A stretch of 64,000 nt of DNA, taken from the NCBI GenBank assembly GCA_029204225.1, contig CM055095.1, positions 22,324,006-22,388,005 of the forward strand, in the 5' to 3' direction. Below the pieces are notes generated by a model. That model was given only the letters and a program-made list of their open reading frames with translations, ran no database searches and had not been told where the DNA came from. Made by a program: the position numbers and the translations under genes. The stretch is from Diphasiastrum complanatum. Its lineage: Eukaryota; Streptophyta; Lycopodiopsida; Lycopodiales; Lycopodiaceae. This document shows, one piece after another, positions 1 to 12,882 of the stretch (position 1 is the stretch's first letter; each line of letters opens with the position of its first letter).

Positions 1-324
1 AATAAGTAACTTTCAAAAACCACTTCCTATGTTAATAAACTAATAAGCTAGCAAAAAATATTGTAGTTCGCAGCTGAATCCATGAAAGCATCCAACTTAC
101 AAGCATTACACATAAGACTCCTCAAGATCTAGATGAGTTACACCTCAGTCATAGAATTATCGTGAATTTGAGGGGACATCACTAATCACGCAAAGATCAT
201 TCCCATCAAGGTGCTAAAGAAGGGTTTCTCGCAATTATGCTTGAAATAAAGAATGACTAAATGTTATTCAAATAAAAAGCACAAACTTAACTGCAAAGTT
301 CATGGTGCCAGAAACAATACTGTC

Positions 325-2545
325 TTATGCACGCTTCCCACTACTTGGATTAGTAGCAGGAACAAGTCGCTTACGACCCTTAGCACGACGACGCTTAAGA
401 ACATTCCTACCAGTAGGAGTTTGCATTCTCACTCTGAATCCTGAAGTTCGAGCCCGGGATAAACGAGATTTCGATCTCTTTGTACAACCCAAGGAGGTCT
501 TACCTGCCCGAACCTTCAAAACATTAATTCTTCTTAATAACAAGGGCCTGATTTCAAACATGGTTGATCGTAGAGAATTTCCTGATTCAAGTACATGTGT
601 CCACAGAAAAACCCAAAAAGGTTAAGAGCTGATATGGGCAGAGAAAAAAGTCAGTTAGTTTTTAAGGACTAAGTACAAATGATTGACAAGCCTCGCCATC
701 TCACTGATGTGTTGGACTACATGAAAGAATACGAAAGAGCTTGCAAACAATGGGAAGCATGCCACAAAATAAACATGCGATGCAAATTCTGTTCAGATGA
801 TGAGATCTCACAATATGCAGCCATTATGAAAAATCTCATCTCCATCCCAAAAAAACTCAAAAAGTCCGAACAAGAAGCAAAGGACCATGTTACGTATGTG
901 GAGGCCTGCAAAGTTGTAACTCTATATTGTATGAAAAGATCCTCAACAACAGACTCGTCTAAAATTCCAAGAAACTTCCCAAAAAGAGAGTTAATGAAGT
1001 AACATCAGTTGGCATTAGATACTAACCCAATCAGGTTCTTGCTTAAAGTAAAAAAAATGATTGATGTCAAGCAACAAGAACCTCAACACAACCCTAGAAC
1101 TAGACAGTTTGAGCCAAATAGCCTATTTTGATCAAATGTAGAAAAATCATCATATTTTCTACAACTGAAAACATCACTCTATTTTTCTTCGTCATGCCTT
1201 CATTTGTCAGCTCATCTGTCACCTATAACAAAAGAAAGTAATGAGCCTTGCTATGCCCAAAGGCTTTTGGCATAAGCTATCTACAAGAGTACGCAGTCAA
1301 AGTCCACTTCTAATATTTTTCATTGCAGAATTACTTAGTGGTGGTTAGAAGACGGATGAAGATGCTCAATAGTTCTCAGAGCCTGGCTGCCATTCTTTTC
1401 TTAACCAGAAAAGGTAGAGACACAGCTTGAGTACATTGACAGTATGTCATCTACCAATAAGACAATGTCATTGACTGCAGTAGTGGAATTGAACAAAAAT
1501 GAATACAAAGTCTGTAGAGTAGTTACAAATTACAAGAATGCACATAGTGAATGTAGTGGGCTTGTAGGGCTGCAGCATGCTAAATCGGACATCTAATTAG
1601 AGACAAGTAGGACTGAATAAGACATGTGGCTACAGACACAAAACTAGTCTAGCACATACCCAGGTATAAAATGGTGAAAAAGTAGCAGACGCGTAGCAAG
1701 TTAGCAGTAGCCATCGTAGCAAGTAGAGTCACTAGTAGCAGTTCACTGCTCTATAATCTTGTGCATAGGATGTCATTCCGTACCAAAAGGTACATAGTGT
1801 TCTGTTCCATACACGCAAAACCTTATTAAAAAAAATAATCGATTAGAATTTTTCATTTAAGGCCCTAATCACGATCTTTTCCCAAGACATCTTTCTAGGG
1901 TATTTTGGCAGCTTAGAAGGGAGCACATTTGGAGGCATGATGAACTATTGAAACCTGTACCTGCAATCTGCTTCATGCCAAGAGAGTTTGCAGAATTGAT
2001 TCTTGTGCCATTAGAGAAAGAATGACAGGGTTCTTGACAGCATGAAAACGAATTCATCTACTTTGTGTGCAAAAATTAGTTTTTGACATTACTTTCGCTA
2101 TGCAGACTTCAACAACAGTATGGACAACAATATGGTAAGAGCAGTGTGCTGTTCTATGGTCTTGTGATTCTGCTACTCTAGTAAATGCAGGGTTTGCTTA
2201 CTTGACTATTCATTCTCTGTGTATCCTTTGTGAAATGCATCTGACTCCTTCAAACTTTTTCTTGTATGGTGGATTTCTAGATTTTGCCTATGTGAGCTGT
2301 AAGAGTTACCAGAGCTGAAGGTGCAAAAGATACTCACCTCCCAAGTAGGAAGACGAAGAGGATGCAAGAGCCCGAGGACGCTGCTGCATAATAAAAGAAG
2401 ACGAAAAAGAAGAAGAAGAAGAAGAAGAAGAAGAGCTAAAGGTGAGATAGGGGGATGGAGCAACAGCAAGCGGCTTGGATGAGAACCGCCAAGACAAAGA
2501 GAGCTTTGCACCCATCGCCATCGCCATCGCCATCGCCATCGCCAT
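325..2545 (-). CDS. RPL34: Plastid 50S ribosomal protein bL34, nuclear gene, two exons
   Basis: Exon 1 is 2545-2338 and exon 2 is 581-325, with a 1756-bp intron. The donor is GGAG|GTGAGT and the acceptor is AATCAG|GA; the phases match, giving 154 residues, close to the roughly 157 I recall for the Arabidopsis protein. Exon 1 is a chloroplast transit peptide: a Met-Ala repeat, then a Ser-rich stretch with almost no acidic residues. Exon 2 ends in the bL34 signature, with [16 protein letters not shown], a KRRRAKGRK core and NPSSGKRA at the C terminus. VRAGK just before the conserved part resembles a transit-peptide cleavage site. bL34 is a small basic protein of the large subunit in bacterial and plastid ribosomes. 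The start chosen is the first of five in-frame ATGs in the repeat. A second phase-compatible splice (donor at 2309, acceptor at 548) would give 152 residues. Gene identity is firm; the exact junctions are less sure. Confidence 0.88.
582..2337 (-). other. RPL34 intron
   Basis: This is the intron implied by the RPL34 splice sites. It is AT-rich with no recognisable mobile element. A plus-strand open frame of 107 codons at 679-1002 has plausible composition but no recognisable domain and runs antisense inside the intron, so I do not call it a gene. Confidence 0.6.
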
Positions 2546-2675
2546 AGTAGCTCCTGCTGCTGCTGGCAGGAATGAATTCGATGAATGAATAAATGAATGG
2601 TAAGTTCTTGCTGGAGATCCAAGGGTGTCTATCTTTAATCTGCCCACTTAGATGCTCGCCACGAGTAACATATGC

Positions 2676-2681
2676 CACGTG
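2676..2681 (-). promoter_or_regulatory. G-box upstream of RPL34
   Basis: CACGTG in the context ACACGTGGC on the minus strand, about 130 bp upstream of the RPL34 start codon. G-boxes bind bZIP and bHLH factors and are common in promoters of photosynthesis and plastid genes. A regulatory role here is inferred from position only. Confidence 0.4.
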
Positions 2682-3161
2682 TAAATCCTTCAATGGATCA
2701 ACCACTAAACGTCGCAAAATCTGAATGCTTCTGAAAACATCGAATGGTGATGATAATGGGCTTCAAATATATACATCCTATGATACTGGTTCTTCACCAC
2801 CCAAATCCATAAATTTTTCAACCATCAACCCATATAATTGCTTGAATCAAAAAGCATAAATGTTTTTTTGGAACTATCAACCCACCCCGTGCAAGATCAC
2901 ACAGAGTTGAGCATGTGTCAATGCATGTGTTAAGATCAAACCCAATGAATGAATGAATGATTAGAAGAAATATTCCTCGAGGTCATGAAGTCACGACAAG
3001 GAAATGTGTTGCTGGTCCCTATGACATATCCATGCTAGGGCCAGCATTGGCCGAAATTTTGGTGACTTATGTCGTGTGGATCAAACATGCTAGAAGATTA
3101 TCAACAAAACCCTCACTATAAATTATCGTCCCAATCAAGAAAGGATTGATCTTTTTTTTTA
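2682..3161. other. Intergenic, no gene seen
   Basis: AT-rich sequence upstream of RPL34 that probably holds the rest of its promoter. No coding signal or clear repeat was seen before the copia remnant begins. Confidence 0.4.
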
Positions 3162-4030
3162 TTGGCATGTGAGATGACAGATCTAGGAGAAGCTCATTAT
3201 TGTCTCAGAATCCAAATCCACAGAGATAGAAACAAGAACTTCCTCATCTATATTACTCAGCAAAGGTATATATTTAATATACTTTCTAAATTGGATTTCA
3301 TGAATTACAAACCTCCCTCAAAGAGCATTGCCCTCAAACAAAAGAGGAGAAGGACGAAATGAAGGGATATCCATTTCAGTCAATTATCGGATCTCTCATA
3401 TATGCAATGATCTCCACTAGGCTTGAGCTTGCATATGTTGTCATCTCTTTGAGCCAATATATGGCTAATCCTAGAATGATCCACTAGAAGGCTCTATTAA
3501 GAGTCATAAGATATGTTCGAGCTACTATCGACCTCTGCATTTGCTATGGAGAGATTGATCCATCCCATATCCATACATTACATGGATATACATATGCAAA
3601 TTGGGCAGGTGATGTTGACACAAGAAAATCCACTTCTGGATTTGTCTTCCTACTCAACAGTGGTCCGATATGCTAGAACAGTCGAATGCAAACCTCCATT
3701 GCAATGTCCTCAACAAAATTTGAGTACATTGCAGCTTCACAGGTTACCAAAGAAGCAATCTGCTTGAGGAATTCATTGTCTAACATTGGTCTCGTGCTCC
3801 GGCAATTATTCAGTGTGATAATCAAAGTGCTATTGCATTGTTGATGAATCCTAGATTTGATTGAAATCAAGTATCACTACATCAGGAGCATAAGTATGTC
3901 TGAAAGTTTGTAGAACATGTTATGTGGCAGCTGACATATTCACAAAAAAATTAAATCAAGAGAAACACAATAATTTTTGCAATCTTAAATTTGGCAATCA
4001 AAGCACTCAAGGATCCAGATTAAGGGAGAA
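3162..4030 (+). pseudogene. Ty1/copia pol remnant A (RT end and RNase H)
   Basis: The translation begins with the copia reverse-transcriptase block MTDLGEAHYCL.IQIHRD and QQRYIFNILSK. It continues in other frames through SLIYAM, LSQYMANP, KSTSGFVF and ADIFTK.LNQEKHNNF, the usual order for the RT end, RNase H and pol C terminus. Several stops and frameshifts interrupt it, so it is not functional. The 5' part of the element (gag, protease, integrase) is absent. The segment ends at the polypurine tract and LTR start at 4031. It is about as similar to remnants C (6155-7537) and D (13965-14273) as diverged members of one family would be. Confidence 0.85.
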
Positions 4031-4519
<489 letters not shown>

Positions 4520-4524
4520 GACCA

Positions 4525-5297
4525 AGTAGAGCTATTTGGCCTGGTAGAGGTTTTCCTTCTCTGCATCCGACCGTCAGCAACTGTTTGTCGTTTTCTTGGT
4601 CATGCGGCATGTGTTGTCGTCGAACAAAACTCGAATGCCAAGATCTGCCATCTTGGAGACAGATAGCAGATCCTTTCTGAGTGAGGGCACATAGAGTGCT
4701 CCTGGCAGCTCTACTTGGCCTGACAGTGTTCGCAGTTGTAGAGTGTCAATGCCTTTGACATTGTGTCTGCTCCCATCACCTAGAATCACTGCTCTGTTGT
4801 TTTCGAGCTCTCTAAAGTCAATCAAGATCTTCTTGTTGCAGGTGATGTGTGATGTTGCTCGACTACATCGTGGTGTTGGGACCTGGTGCTCTTGTCCTGA
4901 TGCAGCGAGCTGAGCGAAGATCGTTCTGATCTTCTCAACGTGCTGATCCAACTGGTTGCCATCCCATCGTATGGATTGCAGCTGATTGTGAAGGTGCATG
5001 ACTAAAGTTGCAGTCCTCACTTCATACTTCTGTTTTAATCTTTCCCACGCTACATGGCTGCTTTCATAGTCTTCAATCTGCATGAGTAGATCTTCATTTA
5101 TGGACAAAACGATGATCGCCATTGTGCGCTCATCTTTTATGTTCCCTTCAGCTCTCCTCGGATCTCCCTCTGGAGGCTTCACCTCTAAGAGTTTGGTCAC
5201 CGACCAGATGCCTTAGTGTTTTGATTTTGAATTTTCAGATTCTGTAATTTGCGCCATCAAGACTGATTGCTAATCTTGTTTGGATTGTTGCAGCCAT
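4525..5297 (-). pseudogene. Ty1/copia gag fused to partial protease, remnant B
   Basis: From an ATG at 5297 the frame reads MAATIQTRLAISLDGANYRI, then a TGA where copia Gag has Trp, then a frameshift. It continues as a UBN2/copia-type Gag, with SVTKLLEVKPPEGD and WERLKQKYEVRT. Around codon 110 of the long open frame (4574-5200) it jumps into the middle of a copia protease: LGDGSRHNVKGIDTL and VPSLRKDLLSVSKMADLG. The zinc knuckle and catalytic D-S-G-A that should lie between are deleted. The remnant sits directly downstream, on the minus strand, of a primer-binding site and LTR, so it is the 5' end of a truncated element. Confidence 0.8.
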
Positions 5298-5350
5298 ATT
5301 GTGTTGTTTTGAAGAATCATTGTTGGGATATCAGTAGTGAAAACATGTGA

Positions 5351-5362
5351 GCTCTGATATCA
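5351..5362 (-). other. Primer-binding site of copia B
   Basis: The minus strand reads TGATATCAGAGC, one mismatch from TGGTATCAGAGC, the complement of the 3' end of plant initiator tRNA-Met. It lies directly after the LTR end, as expected. Confidence 0.75.
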
Positions 5363-6154
5363 TGTCATGGAAGTGAAAACGTTCGGTGTCGCAAAAGCAA
5401 AACTGTTTGTTTTTCGTTTTTGTTTTTGTATTCGCGAACGATTTTGTGTCTTTGAATTTTCTTTTGCGTAGAAGCTTTACAGGAACTAGACACGCAACTG
5501 CACATCATAGAATACATTTCATTCTAGCAACTAAGACAAATAGCACAAGACAAGGAGATACATGAAAATAGAACGACTGTATTATCAGTTTAATTTTAGA
5601 GCGAGATCGTCAGTGTCTCGCTCGTTGGCAGAATGACACTCTTCTCTTTCGCTGTGTTCTACTCGTTGGCATACTTTCATGCACAGCTCTTTAGTTTCTA
5701 GTATTTTTCTTTTCTGCTCTACTCGCTATGTCTGTCTCTCTGTCTCTTACAGAAATTCTATCTATTCTCTTCCTTTTTTTCTAGATCCAGAAAGGATAGT
5801 TTATATCTCCACAGTGTAGAGTTTACAAGATGGCTAAACACAGAAATCACAAGACTAGTTAACGCTAATCAACTAATCAGTTACTCTCCATCGCTGCCAC
5901 TCGTTTCACCTGGGCGTGAAGTCTATGACTCCAAGCCCGTTGAGCTGCCAACTAGCAGCGCGAAAGATTCCCCTTCATTTTCGTTTGCTTTTGTTCTTTT
6001 CGTTTCTTTTATAACTTTTTGTTTTGCATCCCTTTGTGGTTTGCGGTCCTAGAGGTATGTTTACGATTTATGAATGATTAGTGAATCATTTGTCCTTCGA
6101 GTTCGCTTCGTGTTCGTGTTGCGACAAAGTTGCAGGAGTTCACCATTTCTGACA
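5363..6154 (-). mobile_element. 5' LTR of copia B, 792 bp
   Basis: The LTR is bounded by TGTCA on one side and TGACA on the other, an inverted terminal pair, with the primer-binding site immediately next to one end and reverse-transcriptase sequence of another copia resuming at 6155. It is rich in TTCGTTTT-type runs. It also holds one copy of CTCCATCGCTGC (about 5886-5897), the motif that recurs at 13.4-13.9 kb. Confidence 0.65.
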
Positions 6155-7537
6155 AGGATTCACTCAGATCCCCAACGTAGACTACAGTGAGACTTTTAGT
6201 CTAGTAGTCAAGCATTCATCGATCCGAGCCCTCCTATTATACGCTGTAGCTATTGACGTCGAAGTGCATCAACTTGATGTGCAAACAGCTTATCTGAATG
6301 GAGTTATACAAGAAGATATCTACATGATCCAGCCCGAAGGATATGTTTTGGAAGGTATGAAATATCATGTCTGTAAACTCCATAAGGCATTCTACGGCTT
6401 GAAACAGTCTACCAAAGCTTGGTTTCAGAGGTTCAACACATTCCTCATTGAACAAGGTTTCCAACCAAGCACTGCTGATTGCAACGTCTATTCAAAGTCG
6501 GTGCAACAATCCTTCATTATCATCACCTTATGCGTGGATGATACGTTGCTTTTCAGCAACAATACCAATTTGGTCAAGGATTCTAAACAGATGTTGTTTT
6601 CTGAGTTCGACATGACTGATCTGGGTGAAGCTCACTTCTGTCTAGGCATTCAGATCCATAGAGACAAAGCGAGACGACTGATCTACATCGCTCAACAAAG
6701 GTATCTTTACAATGTTCTTGACAGATACAATCTAATGAATTGTAAGTTAGCTCACTCACCGATGGATCCAGGCCTGCGTTTGTCGAAGGACCAATGTCCC
6801 CAGACTAAGCAGGAAGAGGAGCAGATGAGAGAGTATCCTTATTGATCAATACTTGGATCTCTCATGTACGCAATGGTCTGTACAAGACCTAACATCTCTT
6901 TTGCAATAAGCTCACTCAGCCAATATATGGCTAATCCTGACATTACCCATTGGAAGGCTCTCATAAGAGCCATGAGGCATATTCGAGCTACCATGGACCA
7001 GTGCATCTGCTATGGAGAAGTCAGCAATGACAATCTTCATCACCTCAGTGGATATTCTAATGCAAGATGGGGAGCAGATGTAGATAATCATAAGTCCACA
7101 TCTGGATTTGCATTCTTCTTCAACGACGGTCCTATCTCATGGAACAGTCGTAAGAAAACCTCTATCGCTCTTTCTTCTATAGAAGCAGAATATATTGTTG
7201 TTTCTCAATCTTTAAAAGAAGTGTTTTGGTTGAGAAATTTATGGTTAGACATTAATTTGTATCAGTACAACCCTACAATTATAATGTTGTGATGATCGGA
7301 GTGCTATTGCTTTATCGGCCAACCCTAGATTTCACTCTCGGAGTAAGCACATTGAAATTCGATATCACTATATCAGGGGCAAGGTTTTCAGCAAGGAGGT
7401 AAGCTTAACGTACTATAGAATGCAAGACATGGTTGCAGATGTATTTACAAAGGCATTAAGTGTTATTGCACACAACAAGTTTTGTGCATTGCTTAGTCTG
7501 AAGATCAAGGCATTCACGGATCCAGATTAAGGGGGGG
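6155..7537 (+). pseudogene. Ty1/copia reverse transcriptase and RNase H remnant C
   Basis: The frame opens mid-RT with GFTQIPNVDYSETFS and runs through HQLDVQTAYLNG, YGLKQSTKAWF and LCVDDTLLF, the copia form of the Y-V-D-D catalytic box. MTDLGEAHFCLGIQIHRD follows. One stop near 6843 separates RT from the RNase H part (6864-7292: YAMVCTRPNISFAISSLSQY, KSTSGFAFF, ALSSIEAEY). The tail is degraded to ADVFTKAL-type sequence before the polypurine tract. Gag, protease and integrase are missing because sequence to the left belongs to minus-strand element B. It is the least decayed copia RT in the window. Confidence 0.9.
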
Positions 7538-7636
7538 TGTTGGATTTATCTCCTCTACTCTCCTAAATCCTATGTTAATCTGCCTCCATTCATGCTACTG
7601 TATTTTACTTGTGTTGTCACACAATTTGCATATTTA

Positions 7637-7730
7637 CATGTAAAATAAGACATGCGAAGAAGGCAAAAAAAGACGACACCGTGTTTTTACATGTAATTTA
7701 TGACAGGCGAAAAAGACGACACTGTCCTAC
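7637..7730 (+). repeat. Two-unit imperfect tandem repeat in LTR C
   Basis: ACATGTAA begins each unit and AAAAAGACGACAC ends each, with about 40-48 bp per unit. Confidence 0.6.
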
Positions 7731-8184
7731 AAATGCCAAAGGTGCCCTTATGGAAAAGTGAAAGTACCCTGTAAATCAATTTTAAGGCATTTGTCAGAGT
7801 GTCGCATTTTTTGCATCTTCATCAACGTTAATTTTAGCGAAGGCTGACGTCGCGGCCTTCTCACGCTCATCTCATGTACTTTGCAATTAGATTTGGCAAT
7901 GACAACAGCCACCCACGATCTCCCACAGACAGCACATCCACTTTTGTACCTTCTTCATCTGCACACCTATAAAAATTATGTATATATAAAAATTCATCAC
8001 CTTTGATTAGCTTTGTGAAGCACGCAGTTACGTCCGATATTGTCTTGTGCTCACTTGCATTATTGACCTATATATTTCACTATACTTAATCTAATTACAA
8101 CTATGTTTGTTCTATGTTCAAATTTGTGTCAATATTGCAATGCTTTTCTACATTTTGTATGGCTTTCTTATTACTTAATCTGGT

Positions 8185-8340
8185 AGTCTACTTTTCGCGA
8201 ATTATTATTAGTCTAGTTGTTTGCGACTAATATTTAGTCTTGCTTTTTGCGACTAATTCGTGACTGATTATTAGTCTAGCTCTTTGAAAATAATTTGCGA
8301 CTAATAATTTTTCTAGCTGTTCGCGACAAATTATCTTTCT
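8185..8340 (+). repeat. Diverged tandem TTTGCGACTAAT repeat in LTR C
   Basis: Four or five copies of a unit built from TTTGCGACTAAT plus ATTAGTCTAG, 30-40 bp each, with substitutions and small gaps. Confidence 0.6.
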
Positions 8341-8782
8341 GATGTATTTGATGCTTAATGTTTGGCTATGTAATCAGATCAAACGTGATTTCTATCACTA
8401 ATATTCTGTTTGAGTCTGATAGGCATAGTCATGCTTGAGGAAAGAGTGAGATAACTTATTCCGCTATGCACGAACAATTTTTATTCGAGTTTGTTTCTTT
8501 TTCGAGTTTCGAGTTTGCTTCGTTTTCGTGTTCGTTTTCTTTTTGAGTTATCTTTCTTCACACCCCTCTTTCCAACAGCCAATAGGAAGCAAGGGGCAAG
8601 GGCCACCCCAAAGATAAAAAGGCACCTATGGTACACCATTTTACATGCTTATTGAGAGAGGAGACTCTACCAAATTGGAGAGCCAAAGCATCCTCATGTG
8701 CTAATCACTCTTGCCTGTGTTTTTTTTGTATTTGCTTTTGCTTTCATTTCCATTATTATTGTTTTAATTAGTTATGGCTTCT

Positions 8783-8809
8783 GCTAGCCAACAACAGTTG
8801 TTGGCTAGC
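8783..8809. repeat. Perfect 27-bp palindrome
   Basis: GCTAGCCAACAAC and its exact reverse complement GTTGTTGGCTAGC flank a single A. The surrounding 8578-9000 sequence is AT-rich with no gene seen. Confidence 0.9.
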
Positions 8810-9212
8810 TACCCACAAAACCTATCAAAAACTTGCAATAATGCATGCACCATTTGTGATTTACCATAAGATAGGTAACCGCTATCCAAAAGCAACAAAT
8901 TTTGAATGATTTCGAGTATCATACCTCAAAGAATGATCGACAATGATACCGAGGCAACTCTCAAGCGTATACACTTTAGATGTTCTCTTAGAAACAAAAT
9001 CTATACCAATCCACAATTACCATCAAATATGTAAGCTATTCACATCAAGCATATATAGCAAGCTCAAAACGTCCACTTATATGTGAGTATCATGCCAAAG
9101 ATTGGACAACAATCTTACCTTAGTTTGTAGTAATTCCCCTTACGAATACTCTTCCAATTGCATTCACAAGTCTCCACTTTTCCAAGCTAAATTAGGTCAC
9201 AATAGAGAGATG

Positions 9213-9216
<4 letters not shown>

Positions 9217-9287
<71 letters not shown>
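9217..9287 (+). repeat. (GA)n microsatellite
   Basis: About 71 bp of GA, at the equivalent position to the tract at 11489. Confidence 0.97.
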
Positions 9288-9288
<1 letters not shown>

Positions 9289-9320
9289 AGGAAGAGTGAA
9301 TTTTAGGATTGTGTCATCTC

Positions 9321-9330
9321 CCTTTTTATA
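9321..9330 (-). promoter_or_regulatory. TATA box facing the (CT)n tract, repeat copy A
   Basis: The minus strand reads TATAAAAAGG, followed about 35 nt later by the (CT)n tract. The equivalent TATAAAGAGG is present in copy B. A TATA box followed by a CT-rich leader is a normal plant core-promoter layout, but no downstream reading frame was found. Confidence 0.45.
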
Positions 9331-9580
9331 GAAACTAAAGTTCACTTTGGTGCACTAGTGTTTGATAATGCTCATTGTTAGATCGAATCCCTATTATGTG
9401 CACTCATCTTAGCCATTCAAGGAAATCAAGTTTCCCACCAAAATAATTTTTTTTTTTTAAATCTCTTGGGGGGGTCATCCAACAAGGTAAGGCAATTAAA
9501 TTGGTTTAGCATCAAAGGGAGAAACCTTTCCACGATTTCTCGAAGACAAAATAAATTTAAATGGGCATAAAGTAGAGTCC

Positions 9581-9707
<127 letters not shown>

Positions 9708-10135
9708 ACAAGATTTCACATAGTCCCTCTTGACAAGTCAAGACCAAACCCTTTGAACCCTTCAATTTATAGCATAACAGGTAAAAATACAGTCGTATAA
9801 AGTTTAACAGTACAGAGAGTACCATAAAGCGAAGCAAGTTTTAAGACACCCAGCTGTTACCTGCACCATCCCACACAACAAAACCGCACAAGTTAGTCGT
9901 GTGAGGAAGATAGGTGTCATAGTTGAGCATCAATTGTTATCCATGTCCAAAACAAGATTCACTACTTTATCAGCTAAATTGCATTTATAAAAAGTATGTC
10001 CAATCTTCCCAATCATTTACTTTATTACTAAGCAATACATTCTGCCCTTTAACAAAGCCGTATCAGGGCACAAGCCATGACTACGATCATAGCGCTAGGT
10101 ACTAGAGCACCTCTGTGCTATGCTAGCCCGCATGG

Positions 10136-11339
10136 ATATCTTGTAACCATTTTTCGGGAGTCCAAGCACCAAACAACTTGGGGAAAATCCATGCCATTCA
10201 AGTGTACCATGGTCAAGCCCTATATGAGTACGTGACTTTACTTATAATACTGGGACACAGGATGCAAGAGAACTTCATTAGATAAAAACCACAAGCACAT
10301 GTCTATTTTAACATACATAAGATTCGACTTTTCTAAATTTATTAGTTACTACCATTAACAGAAGCATTTGCAGTATTATCAAGCATGGATAAGATTTCTT
10401 GTAGTAACGAGTAAGGCTACCCACCATGTTGGTGAAGTTCCGTATAGCATCGTACCTGAATGATAGACGAAGTCATCTCTTGCGAACTATCCATCTTCAA
10501 CTGTTTTAACAAATCACCTACGTGCTAGAAGATTCAAACCGAAAGTATTGTGTCAAGCATAGAGCACTTCTACCAACCTCATAGTCTTTATCAACAGTTA
10601 ATCCATCATTTTCCCGCATATTATTAACTTATCATTCAACTTTTCAAGAGCATTTCCTTCCCCACACTATCCACATTATACAAATTATCATATTTTGTGC
10701 ACACGTCTTCTCAGGAAGAAACTATCAAGCCAAGCCTTCTTCATGCTACATTCTTTAGAAGCCATTCTACTTTTTATCAGAGGTAGCAATCATCATAGTT
10801 TCTAACATTCCACCAGAGCAATCATCCAGAGCAACCAATCATAGCAAGTTACAGCCAATGGAGTATAGCAGGAGTACTCTTATCAACCACATATAAGCAA
10901 TCAACATTGGTATCATTGGAAACTATAAGGAAAGACAACAATCCATCGCACTTTTGCTATCACTTTATACTGCAGAATGCATGGAGTTAGGCATGCATGC
11001 AAGGCTTTGCTTCATCGCGGTAACATATTGAAAGTTTTAGGCAAAAACTAGCGTTGGCCAACAACCAATTCTGCTACAGAAATAGCGCTGGCCAGCGAAT
11101 ACACATCAATCATAACAAGTGATATTTGTTGCCAACATCTGGATCGCTGTCCAACACCAACCATATATCAACAGACATAGAAAAAGTACTTGTAAAAATG
11201 CCCACTACTGCTCCTTGAGGCAGCACTTGATTGCAAGAGTATCGAATCACAATTTTGCAAGCCAAAACTTGCTACTACACAACGGTAATCACAACAAGTT
11301 GTAAGCATCCATTCCTAATCATAAAGCATAGCATACAAC
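10136..11339. other. Non-coding sequence between the two direct-repeat copies
   Basis: AT-rich sequence with no recognisable coding region. If the flanking copies are LTRs, this would be the internal region of a non-autonomous element. Short open frames at 11119-11464 look random. Confidence 0.4.
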
Positions 11340-11486
11340 CTTCATTATCAACGAGCTATCATTCCTCACATCATTCTCATCTTATTTTGCAGTATCCTTC
11401 ACACGATTGCTCTTCCAGTAGCTTTTACGAGTTTTCCACTTCAATTGCAATCACCATAAATTAAAGCACTAGGAGAGTAGGACTGA

Positions 11487-11604
<118 letters not shown>

Positions 11605-11630
11605 TGAGTGAATAGGGTTTTGTGATTTCC

Positions 11631-11640
11631 CTCTTTATAG
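11631..11640 (-). promoter_or_regulatory. TATA box facing the (CT)n tract, repeat copy B
   Basis: The minus strand reads CTATAAAGAG followed by the (CT)n tract, matching copy A. Conservation of the TATA, spacing and CT layout in both copies is the support. Confidence 0.45.
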
Positions 11641-12419
11641 AACTAGAAGACACTTAGGTGTACTAAGTGCAAATTGTTGCTCACTGTTAGATTGACTGTT
11701 CATAATGTGCACAGATCCTGGCCATTGAAAAGATTCACAGCTTTCCCACCATTTTTTGAAAAAAAAAAAATTCTTAATAAGTGGGGTCTTTTATCATAGT
11801 AAGACATTTTTTTCACCCCCACTAGTATATAAGGTTAGTATGCGACATTAGCATTCCACAGAGGCTTGCGAAGCGAATCAAGTGATATATGTATGTAACA
11901 GAGCCCATGAGAGAGAGAGAGGGAGGGAGAGAGAGTTACAAGACACCACTTAGTTCCTCTTGACAAAGCAAGACTGGAGCTCTTTAAAGCCTTTATTCAT
12001 AATCCAACAAGGTAAAATACAGTTGAAAAGTAAAATACAATACTAGAAAGCACCATAAAGCATAACCACTTTCAAGACGTCCAGCTGATACTTGCCACCA
12101 TCCCACAAAACAAAACCGCTCAAGTTAGTTTAGTGAGGAAGACAGGTGTCATAGCTAAACGACAATTGTTATTCATGTCCAAAAGAAATTATACTACTTA
12201 ACAGTTTTGAATAGCATTTTAAAACAAAGTCCATTTTTTCCAAATGTACAATGTTTTAGCAATAGGCCAAGCCGTTATATCATCGTATCAGGACGAGTGC
12301 CATACTGATCAGCTTATGGTCAATTGGTCCGTATTAGTTCGTTTTAATCAAAGAGGAGTATGAAAAGTTTAAACCGTTAGGCGTTTTATTTAGCCAAAAG
12401 ACTTGGTGTGAACACGTGT

Positions 12420-12775
12420 GCTAGTATCAGAGCAAATCCATGCTATACTAACCCAAGTGACCCTTAAGACGTAAGGTATGTCACGCATTGATGTTCATAC
12501 TCCTGAGCATATCCATACTTTCCAGTTGTATCTCACAAGAAAGTCTAAAGTAACACTAATAGAGAAAAGATGAAGTGTTACCATGAATGTTATATCGGAA
12601 TGATATAATATCCACGTTATAAGGATAATGTATAGGAGAGATGTCATTAAAATAGAGTAAGGGACTATCAGTGTTCATACTGGGTAGTAGGGCAGATCCG
12701 TGCCATTCTACTGCCTAAGTATAAACTATGATTCTTACGCATATCCATGTTGTCTAAGATCATAATACTGGAGTC
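12420..12775 (+). repeat. Two diverged units with small inverted repeats
   Basis: A unit containing CTAGTATCAGAGC...CATGCTATACTAAC (about 12421) and later GCATATCCATACTTTCC recurs about 265 bp on as GTAGTAGGGCAGATCC...TTCTACTGC and GCATATCCATGTTG. Each unit starts with a possible stem-loop. No coding frame was seen. Confidence 0.45.
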
Positions 12776-12881
12776 CTTACTGTTACTTTTAGTGACCAAA
12801 TCTTATTTTTGGGTACTTTCGTTTGATTTAAGTGTGGTCTTATATCATTACTTGCTTTTGAACAAGGGAAGTTGAAAAAAC

Positions 12882-12882
12882 G

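Larger units (their letters stand above)
7538..8577 (+). mobile_element. 3' LTR of copia C
   Basis: A run of seven G, the polypurine tract, is followed by TGTTGG. The matching inverted end CCAACA occurs at 8572-8577, which gives a 1040-bp LTR. At the place where LTRs A and D hold long (CT)n tracts this copy has only the short, mixed CTCCTCTACTCTCCT. The right end rests on the inverted hexamer alone. Confidence 0.6.

Noticed and set aside
679-1002. 107-codon plus-strand open frame
   Set aside because: It lies antisense inside the RPL34 intron, with no recognisable domain and no splice or promoter support.
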